From Pseudomonas sp. BSw22131 (GTDB taxonomy: Bacteria > Pseudomonadota > Gammaproteobacteria > Pseudomonadales > Pseudomonadaceae), in NCBI RefSeq assembly GCF_026810445.1, contig NZ_CP113949.1:1550001-1614000 (forward strand): DNA of 64,000 nt. The letters run 5' to 3'. Made by a program: the position numbers and the translations under genes. The notes under the pieces were generated by a model, which was not told the origin of the DNA, did no database searches, and saw only the letters and a program-made list of their open reading frames with translations. This document shows positions 57,886 to 64,000 of the stretch, in pieces. Position 1 is the first letter of the stretch. Each line of letters begins with the position of its first letter.

Positions 57886-59112
57886 ATGGATACGACGCAA
57901 CCTGTCCCGTCAGCTGCAACTAGTGATTCTCAGCTGCCTTTCGATGCCACACTTCTCTTCAAAGCACTCCAATATCAGCTATTAGTTGCGGTTGACTACT
58001 GCTACGCCTTGCAACCTGGGCAGTGTCTTTGGCTTGAGGTCTTTGGTGATGTGACCGTCCCAGGTGTCAATCAGACAGAGGTCAAGCTGTACACGGGCAA
58101 GTTGACCGATAGCCACACCAACCTCTGGAACACCCTTAAGAACTGGCTGCATGAGAACTTTGACCGCACTTCCTACCAGAGCTTGGTATTGCTCACTACC
58201 CAGGAATTTGGTGATCAGACTCTGCTGAAGGGATGGAATGAGATATCTCCAACTGCGAGGCTTGAGGTCTTGGAGACAATTTTCGCAGCCTCGCAGCCGG
58301 GGAAGAAAGTGGCGACGCCGACTGCAAAAAATCATGATCCTGATGCTGTGAAACTCTCCAAGGTTCAATCTCTGCAGCAGTATGTGATGGCCGCCGAGCG
58401 TCGCGCTGATCTGATGGATATCCTTGAGCGGATGCGGATAACAACGGGCGCAGATTCACTCGCACACCGTCTCGAAAAATTCGTGACAACCAACCTCAAG
58501 ATCATTCGCCTTTCTAAGCACCAAAGGTTTATCGATGACCTCCTTGGCTTCATGAGCAGCACCGAGCTCGTGCAGAAGGGGTGGAAAATCACCCATGAAG
58601 CTTTTACCAACAAGTTGACCGAGCTCACCAAGCTCCACATGAAGCACCCGACCACCTTTCCACCGGTGGATGTGGCTGCGCTCAAGAAATCGATCGATAT
58701 TGAGCAGATCAAGCCTAAGTTGTTTGCTAGAAAAATAGTTGGGATTGGTGGGGAACATTTCCTTAAGAGGGCAGCTTTGCATCGTCTTGTTGCTGAGACG
58801 ACGATTTCTGACCTCTATGCGGACGGCGAGCTATTCAAGAGCGATGTTGATCGATACATCAATAATCATCTGGAGCGTCATTTATATGGCCGGGAAAGTG
58901 CGATGCTTGAGTGCTTCGGGATCTCTTGCGCGACGCAACTCAAGACCCAGTCCATGAAATTTTATCTGGATCAGCATGCCACTGATGTTGAACAGTTCTG
59001 TGGCTTGGAAAGCACGATGACCGAGTTTCGCAATGGTATTTACCATATGCTAGCCGACGATGTGCCTGGCGATGAGGACGAGGAGTTTCACTGGAGGCTA
59101 TGGAATGAGTAA
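57886..59112 (+). CDS. ABC-3C system component (effector/C-terminal-domain protein)
   Basis: 408 residues from ATG 57886, first gene of a tight three-gene operon. Matches the ABC-three-component family, whose first protein carries variable effector parts. Residues 20-85 (FKALQYQLLVAVDYCYALQPG, WLEVFGDV, NQTEVKLYTGKL, NTLKNWLHENF) keep an E-D-EVK spacing that resembles restriction-like nuclease folds such as Cap4/DUF4297 proteins. The C-terminal half is a helical domain ending FRNGIYHMLADDVPGDEDEE, typical of this class. Nuclease activity is inference. Confidence 0.7.
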   Translation: MDTTQPVPSAATSDSQLPFDATLLFKALQYQLLVAVDYCYALQPGQCLWLEVFGDVTVPGVNQTEVKLYTGKLTDSHTNLWNTLKNWLHENFDRTSYQSLVLLTTQEFGDQTLLKGWNEISPTARLEVLETIFAASQPGKKVATPTAKNHDPDAVKLSKVQSLQQYVMAAERRADLMDILERMRITTGADSLAHRLEKFVTTNLKIIRLSKHQRFIDDLLGFMSSTELVQKGWKITHEAFTNKLTELTKLHMKHPTTFPPVDVAALKKSIDIEQIKPKLFARKIVGIGGEHFLKRAALHRLVAETTISDLYADGELFKSDVDRYINNHLERHLYGRESAMLECFGISCATQLKTQSMKFYLDQHATDVEQFCGLESTMTEFRNGIYHMLADDVPGDEDEEFHWRLWNE

Positions 59113-59566
59113 TTTGGCCTCGGATCACCTCTACACATTGCATAGGACGCCGTACGCTTTGGCGCCAGTAATTCAGAGCTTTTACGATGAGTGGGAGTCG
59201 AGAGAAAAAGACATACTACTGAGCTACTTGGTCCTCCCATTAGTGACTTACAAACCGATGCAGTCATTTCTGCACCTTGCCAAACGTAGTAGCTCCGTCA
59301 GGACGATGACTTCCGACACTGGCAGGCTGCTCGGGTTAGCACTACGCGTTAAAGAGCTCAAACCCATCACCAATGCTGCGTTGCTGATATTGACAGCCGA
59401 AAAGAGTCTGGAAGTCACACCAGAGATGTCGGTGCTTTCCATCAACAAGCTTCGGTCGGGGAACGCTGATAAAAATTTGCTTAGATACAGCAAGAAATTG
59501 GCAATGGTGTTTTCTGACGAAAGCGTCGTCTCTATTTACAGGATGTTGGGGCTCAAGTCGTTATGA
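59105..59566 (+). CDS. ABC-3C system middle component
   Basis: 153 residues from ATG 59105, overlapping the first component by eight bases and the third by four. Family features: [20 protein letters not shown] and [20 protein letters not shown]. The middle component is the constant small protein of these systems; its job is unknown, perhaps linking effector and ATPase. Confidence 0.8.
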   Translation: MSNLASDHLYTLHRTPYALAPVIQSFYDEWESREKDILLSYLVLPLVTYKPMQSFLHLAKRSSSVRTMTSDTGRLLGLALRVKELKPITNAALLILTAEKSLEVTPEMSVLSINKLRSGNADKNLLRYSKKLAMVFSDESVVSIYRMLGLKSL

Positions 59567-61569
59567 AGTGCTATGTAAGATACATCGGGGTGGTTGACCA
59601 AGATGACGTGGTTCATTCTGTGCCTTTTGAGCCGGGACTGAATATCATTACCGGAAAGTCATCCAAGGGTAAGAGCGCCATTCTTGATATTTTCGATTTC
59701 TGCATGGGCAGCTCCGAAGATACGATACCAGAAGGCGTCATCACCGAGCGGGCCAAGCTGTTTTTTACAGCCCTGCGGTTCCAGACCGTTGTGGTGGTCA
59801 TTGGACGGCTACTAGGGACGAAGCGTTGCTTCATTCGCGAGGTTTATGGGCCAGCCATTGACGATGTACATACGCTTATAGAGGACGCAAGCGCGTTTTT
59901 CGCCCCGTCGTTTTTCCAGCACCGGGATGAGTTTCTCAAGAGCCTGGGTCGGTATTTTCAGGTGACGCTCGAAAACATCGACGTTGACCCATTGCTCAAA
60001 GACATCACGGGCAAAAAAAGCGCCACACCTTCGGTTCGTAGCTTTTCGTCCTTCATGCTGCAGCATCAAAACCTGGTCGCAAACAAGCATGCGATCTTCT
60101 ATCGATTCGAGGAAAAGCGAAAGCGCGACCAAGCGATCGAGCATTTCAAGATATTCATGGGGATCGTCGGTGAGGACTATTTTGACCTTGCCAAGGAGCA
60201 TACGGAGGCCTACTACGAGTTGAAAAGGGCGCTCGCCCAGGTACCCAAGCAGGAAAAGATCGAGGCAGATTTCCTCGCAGAATTCGCCCGTTACCTCGCA
60301 GAATACGAGGCACTGGCTGGCCAGAAACTAACGGATCTGACTCCTGATGATATCTGGCGTAAACCCAAAGCGGCGCTTACTCATCTGACTGGTATAGCTG
60401 TTAGGGTTGATGGCCTGTCAAATGCGTTTGAAACCAAACGGGCAGAGCTGCAGGTCAAGAAAGCCGATCTGATGGCCTGCATCCAGAAAGCCTTGAACAA
60501 ACGTTATCTATTGAAGGTGTCCACGGAGCAGGCATCGGGATTTGGGGAGTCCTTGACCTCACTTGCTATCCCTAAGTCTGCCAGTCTAGAGGAGACGGTA
60601 TGCCCAGTCTGTGCCTCACAATCCGATGTTGCCGAAGATGAGGCAAATAAGCTTTCTGCTGCCATCCACTGGCTTAATGAGGAACTGAAGCTTTCCACAT
60701 ACGCGCGCGAAGGGTTTGGTGAAGAGCGCCGGGTGGTGGACGGTGAAATCAAGGAGCTGCGTCAGCAGTTGGATGTCGTTCAGAAGGCCCTGAAACCGCT
60801 GGATGAGGAGGCCGAACGGCTGGATAAATCCAAATCCGTTGACGCCTCGGCTCAAAAGGCCAAGCTCAAGTTGGAGCTGGCGATTGAACGTTGTATCGAG
60901 CGGCCGCCTTCCCAGATGGCAGGTATGGTTGAACACTGGCAGAAGCGGGTTGAGGAACTCGAAGGGCTGATGGCCAAGTTTGATGTCGAATCAAAATTGT
61001 GGGCCCTCACAAATGATATCAACAAGAAAATGAAGTTGTTTGGGAGCAGATTTGATTTTGAAGAAACGTATAGGACAGGATCTTTAAAATTTGATGTTGA
61101 TACATTTGATCTTTGGCATGAGAAGCCTAGTGACGGTGGGTTCCCCAAGAAAATATTCCTGCGCTCAATGGGGAGCGGCGCAAACTGGTTGTATTCCCAT
61201 TTGACACTGTTCATGGCATTGCATTATCAATTCGCAGCTCATGACGCAAAGTGCAAGATTCCGCCCATTCTGTTTCTGGATCAGCCCACGCAGGTGTATT
61301 TCCCGTCAACCGATGATGCCGAAGATTTCAAGGCTGCTGACCTTCGTGGGGACAGAAAGACCGGAAAGACGCTCGACGACGATGTGAGCGCGGTCTCGGA
61401 AATGTTCACCGAGCTTGCTCGGTTCTGTGATGAGACGCTTAAGGAAACCGGTGTGATGCCACAGGTCATTGTCTGCGACCACGCCGACAGGCTGACTCTT
61501 GATAATGGGTATGTGTTTGAGAGATTTGTTCGCGCACGCTGGAGGACTAGAGGCCTGATCGCCGATTGA
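59563..61569 (+). CDS. ABC-3C system ATPase, DUF3732 (Rad50-like)
   Basis: 668 residues. Walker [21 protein letters not shown] at about residue 35. Coiled-coil arms in the middle contain a zinc-hook-like [10 protein letters not shown] at about residue 348. Signature [20 protein letters not shown] and Walker B-like [16 protein letters not shown] near residue 570, then the H-loop region [17 protein letters not shown]3732 proteins are the ATPase of one class of ABC-3C predicted defence systems. Ends just before the right attachment repeat. Confidence 0.88.
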   Translation: MKCYVRYIGVVDQDDVVHSVPFEPGLNIITGKSSKGKSAILDIFDFCMGSSEDTIPEGVITERAKLFFTALRFQTVVVVIGRLLGTKRCFIREVYGPAIDDVHTLIEDASAFFAPSFFQHRDEFLKSLGRYFQVTLENIDVDPLLKDITGKKSATPSVRSFSSFMLQHQNLVANKHAIFYRFEEKRKRDQAIEHFKIFMGIVGEDYFDLAKEHTEAYYELKRALAQVPKQEKIEADFLAEFARYLAEYEALAGQKLTDLTPDDIWRKPKAALTHLTGIAVRVDGLSNAFETKRAELQVKKADLMACIQKALNKRYLLKVSTEQASGFGESLTSLAIPKSASLEETVCPVCASQSDVAEDEANKLSAAIHWLNEELKLSTYAREGFGEERRVVDGEIKELRQQLDVVQKALKPLDEEAERLDKSKSVDASAQKAKLKLELAIERCIERPPSQMAGMVEHWQKRVEELEGLMAKFDVESKLWALTNDINKKMKLFGSRFDFEETYRTGSLKFDVDTFDLWHEKPSDGGFPKKIFLRSMGSGANWLYSHLTLFMALHYQFAAHDAKCKIPPILFLDQPTQVYFPSTDDAEDFKAADLRGDRKTGKTLDDDVSAVSEMFTELARFCDETLKETGVMPQVIVCDHADRLTLDNGYVFERFVRARWRTRGLIAD

Positions 61570-61593
61570 CCTACCCAGCGGAAATAGTACTTT

Positions 61594-61614
61594 TTGTACC
61601 AGTATTTTGTACCA
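61594..61614. repeat. TTGTACCA direct pair, right side of island
   Basis: TTGTACCA at 61594 and again at 61607, the same unit, orientation and 13-base spacing as at 55227-55247. It lies 62 bases before the right attachment repeat. A further TTGTACCA is near 61824. Confidence 0.6.
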
Positions 61615-61676
61615 AAACTCAGCGGTAGTCCCCGTAGTGCTCGTGTTTCGGGTGCTGCAGAGCATTTCGCAGAGCG

Positions 61677-61694
61677 TCCCTATCTCTCCGCCAT
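61677..61694. repeat. Right attachment repeat
   Basis: Perfect 18-base copy of the tRNA-Ser 3' end (TCCCTATCTCTCCGCCAT). It is followed by a strong terminator, which looks like the original tRNA-Ser terminator displaced by the island. Confidence 0.85.
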
Positions 61695-61710
61695 TATTGA
61701 ATAAGACTAA

Positions 61711-61745
61711 GCCCCCGTAATCGTTGAAGATTACTGGGGCTTTTT
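61711..61745 (+). terminator. Original tRNA-Ser terminator, displaced
   Basis: GCCCC-C-GTAATC pairs with GATTAC-T-GGGGC (eleven pairs, one mismatch), loop GTTGAA, followed by TTTTT. Directly after the right copy of the tRNA end, so it is probably the native terminator. Confidence 0.85.
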
Positions 61746-61888
61746 CGTTTCCGACGTTTTTTTTAGGGCATTTTTAGGGCGGAAAATGAATCCCTGAGGC
61801 CGCATCAGGCTGCTGTGCGCCATTGTACCAAGCTGTGCAGATAGCAAATCAGTGCTTCAATGCATCGGTAGGCGAAAGGAGATTATCG

Positions 61889-62407
61889 ATGCTCATTGCA
61901 ATACTGCATACATTGGGTGCTGTCGTAGCTACAATGGCGTTTGGCGTGATCGTGCTATTTATTTCCTCTTGGGAGAACGAGAGGAGTAAAAAAGTCGTAC
62001 AGCATAAACTTGCGATAACACTCGGGGTAGCTGTAGACGACTTAGCCGATAAAAGGCTGTTTTCCAGAATTATCGCTTCGACTTCTGAGCGTTTTAGTAA
62101 CGATCGTATTAGCAATCGACTATCTGACCTCTGCGGTACCGTACAGACTGCTTGGGGTTGGTTTGGATGGTTACTTCAGATAGCTACTTTCATTGCCGTA
62201 GTTTGGTTTACTTTCGCAGAGTCATTAAGCAATGCCATATATGCTTGGTGGATCATCGCAATAGGGGTGTTCTTTTTTGTTACCAGTGTCCTTTTCGCTC
62301 TGGCGTGTCGGTTATTGACCGGTCGGTACCCTGGCCAAACTAAGAAAGTTAGAAAAACTATGGCCGAGGTTCTCAGCGCACAGCGGAAGCAAATGACATC
62401 ACCATAA
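61889..62407 (+). CDS. Hypothetical small membrane protein
   Basis: 172 residues from ATG 61889 with AAAGGAG seven bases upstream; the longer open frame to 61823 lacks a ribosome site. Not recognised. Three membrane segments: LHTLGAVVATMAFGVIVLFI, WFGWLLQIATFIAVVWFTF and AWWIIAIGVFFFVTSVLFAL, with a cytoplasmic stretch between the first two and a basic tail. AT-rich compared with the core genome. May be cargo of an older integration at the tRNA-Ser. Confidence 0.6.
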   Translation: MLIAILHTLGAVVATMAFGVIVLFISSWENERSKKVVQHKLAITLGVAVDDLADKRLFSRIIASTSERFSNDRISNRLSDLCGTVQTAWGWFGWLLQIATFIAVVWFTFAESLSNAIYAWWIIAIGVFFFVTSVLFALACRLLTGRYPGQTKKVRKTMAEVLSAQRKQMTSP

Positions 62408-62417
62408 GTTTCCCGTT

Positions 62418-62740
62418 TCAGGGGACACCACCGCTTTTCGGTACCGGTTCGCGTGAATCGGTTGCTGAGAACATGTTCGCAGTCTCAATCAGCTTTTCAA
62501 GCTCCGCTCCGGAATAGTGGCTGGTGATACTGCCGTTCTTGTGTCCGAGCAGCGCCTTTCCTTCCTCCTCACGATGACCGATTTCGCGATCGTGTTAAGC
62601 ACAACCGGTCTCTCGTCGCCGTTTTTAGGCCCGATCGCTCGTTGCGCCCCCCCGAAGTCTGACGGGATCAGGAACACACTGCTCTCCACCTCGGGCAGGT
62701 GTTGGTCCATGGACACGCAGGTAAGCCAAGCCACCTACCA
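62418..62740 (-). pseudogene. Remnant of a phage-type tyrosine integrase (C-terminus)
   Basis: The minus strand reads ALLGHKNGSITSHYSGAEL then EKLIETANMFSA, which is the end of a phage integrase (LGH box and active-site Tyr in SHYS). Upstream fragments GDERPVVLNTIAKSVI in another frame fit the segment before the HxxR box. A stretch between them is deleted and frames are broken. It lies about 720 bases outside the right attachment repeat. Confidence 0.8.
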
Positions 62741-62864
62741 AACTTAGGTTGAGGCTAGCGTCCATGGAGGTATGCATTTATCATCGCAATTTTCTACATT
62801 ACGTCCGTAAAGGAAACCTCTAAAAACCAAGGCGAGGTAGTCAAAGACTACTGAACTAACTGCC

Positions 62865-63187
62865 TTGGTCTGATGAATCATCACTTGCTGCTGTGGCTTG
62901 AGTCGCCACACGGCCATCAACATCGCGTCGATAGCCAGGTTTCTTCACATCCTTGGCTTCATTGACCAACCAATTACTCGGAGTGAGAAGAGATCCTGAA
63001 CTACCGCCACGTAGAGGGATTTTTCATAAGTGCGGATGTAAATGATATCTGTCACCCAGGCCTTGTTCGGCTCACTGGCCTTGTTGGGTAAGGAACTACT
63101 CACATCTATGATTTTCTCACTGCTTGCCGGTACGTCGGGCAAGATGATACATTGATGAATGAGATAGCTGCTTTTTGCTAAAAGCAA
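62865..63187 (-). mobile_element. IS3-family OrfB remnant
   Basis: [20 protein letters not shown] then [18 protein letters not shown] is the IS3 integrase core containing the first catalytic Asp (VTD). After a frameshift, MLMAVWRLKPQQQVMIH continues the normal order. Only about 320 bases remain, with no inverted repeats seen. Confidence 0.85.
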
Positions 63188-63244
63188 TTTATCAACGTTA
63201 AGGCGCTCTGACTTAATTTTATTAATGGCAAAAGGAATTCTGTA

Positions 63245-63733
63245 ATGGCATTTGACGCATATGTAAAAATCGAAGGTATCCCAGGTGAATCACTAGACGA
63301 CAAGTACAAAGACTGCATAGAGATAACTGGATATGGCTTTGGGATGCACCAAAGCACTTCAGCTACTGCCAGTTCTGCTGGAGGCGCACCCTCGGGGCGG
63401 ACTTCACTAAGCGATTTTACATTTACAAAGTCTTTAGATAAGGCTAGCTGCAAGATAATTGAAGCCATATGCGCAGGAAAACACTTGAGTCAAGTCGTTC
63501 TGACTTTGCATCGGGCAGGAGGTGATAAGCTCAAATATTTTGAAATCACATTGGAGGAGGTAATTATTTCTAATTACTCGCAAAATGCTAATGATGGTGT
63601 TCCGAGTGAAACTATTAGTCTGAACTACGGAAGGATAAAAACTACTTATACACAGCAAAGCCGTGCCGATGGTGGTGGAGCAGGCAATGTCTCAGGTGGA
63701 TGGGATCGAATCAGCAACAAGATCTATTCTTGA
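63245..63733 (+). CDS. hcp: Type VI secretion Hcp-family tube protein
   Basis: 162 residues from ATG 63245 with AAAGGA upstream. Hcp1 fold features: [52 protein letters not shown] and [12 protein letters not shown]. Hcp rings form the inner tube of the T6SS and can carry small effectors in their lumen. No T6SS structural genes are within the window, and a putative amidase effector gene follows 55 bases later, so this is likely an auxiliary hcp-effector module. Confidence 0.93.
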   Translation: MAFDAYVKIEGIPGESLDDKYKDCIEITGYGFGMHQSTSATASSAGGAPSGRTSLSDFTFTKSLDKASCKIIEAICAGKHLSQVVLTLHRAGGDKLKYFEITLEEVIISNYSQNANDGVPSETISLNYGRIKTTYTQQSRADGGGAGNVSGGWDRISNKIYS

Positions 63734-63788
63734 TATTAATGTTTTTAATGTATATTCCATCGGTAGCTTATATTATTAAGGATGAATA

Positions 63789-64000
63789 ATGGCTAGGCCT
63801 TTCTTTGCAGCTGCTTGGGCTGCGTCTCAACAAATCTATGATCCTATCAACTCGGGACAAAGGGTTGCGACATTGGTAGGGGGATATGTTGAAAAAAATA
63901 TTAATAATTCAGAACCTTCCCAGAAATGGACTAACACCTGCGCTGTGCGTATGAGCTACATTTTAAATCATGCAGGGTTTGTTATTCCGAAAATCCCAGG
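63789..64000 (+). CDS. Tae4-like type VI amidase effector (5' part)
   Basis: Seventy residues visible before the window ends. MARPFFAAAWAASQQIYDPI then WTNTCAVRMSYILNHAGFVI contains the expected catalytic Cys in NTCAVRMSYIL, the Tae4 pattern (C-x-x-R-x-S). The family cleaves peptidoglycan cross-links in target cells and is neutralised by Tai4 in the producer. An immunity gene would be expected just past the window. Confidence 0.8.
   Translation, partial: MARPFFAAAWAASQQIYDPINSGQRVATLVGGYVEKNINNSEPSQKWTNTCAVRMSYILNHAGFVIPKIP

Overview
The window looks like a Pseudomonas chromosome, most probably of the P. syringae group. The support is gene order and protein similarity recognised by eye: slyX, dps, aspS, yebC, ruvCAB, ybgC-tolQRAB-pal-cpoB, queEC, tRNA-Lys on one side and nadA, an M48 peptidase, a TusA-like protein, a PerM-like permease, bcp, gcvR, dapA, bamC, an MBL hydrolase and purC on the other. 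This is the conserved Pseudomonas order around the tRNA-Lys integration hotspot. The HWE-kinase bacteriophytochrome also fits the P. syringae group. No database search was possible.

Layout. 1-17.5 kb is core genome: an OprD-family porin (cut by the window edge), a HIT protein, slyX, a membrane-anchored cold-shock protein, dps, a ribbon-helix-helix regulator, aspS, yebC, the Holliday-junction genes ruvC-ruvA-ruvB, the complete Tol-Pal envelope operon with overlapping genes, and the queuosine genes queE and queC, ending with tRNA-Lys(TTT). From 17.6 to 45.8 kb is an accessory block full of decayed mobile DNA: two broken tyrosine recombinases, an IS3 scrap, an internally deleted IS1182-like transposase and a 187-bp MITE. 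Its intact cargo is a LysR regulator, a bicupin protein, a LacI-controlled catabolic cluster (DHDPS-family aldolase, MaoC hydratase, CoA-transferase, shikimate-dehydrogenase-like and DenD-like dehydrogenases, MFS carrier), a TonB-dependent receptor, a CitMHS transporter plus MmgE/PrpD enzyme with a divergent LysR regulator, a bacteriophytochrome, a NADAR protein and an unrecognised gene beside a DUF2628 membrane protein.

45.9-55.2 kb returns to core genes (nadA to purC and tRNA-Ser(CGA)). Between the tRNA-Ser 3' end and an 18-bp perfect copy of that end at 61.68 kb lies a compact 6.5-kb defence island. It carries a Septu-like pair (PtuA ATPase and PtuB HNH nuclease) and a three-gene ABC-3C-type system (a C-terminal-domain/nuclease-like component, a middle component and a DUF3732 Rad50-like ATPase), with no integrase inside. 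Beyond the right repeat the sequence becomes AT-rich. It holds a small membrane protein, a remnant of a tyrosine integrase, an IS3 remnant, and then a type VI secretion pair: an Hcp protein followed by a Tae4-like amidase effector cut by the window end.

The points most worth follow-up are the integrase-less tRNA-Ser island with two stacked defence systems, and the LacI-controlled catabolic cluster, whose gene combination matches no pathway that I can name and which has two matching operator-like sites in its divergent promoter.
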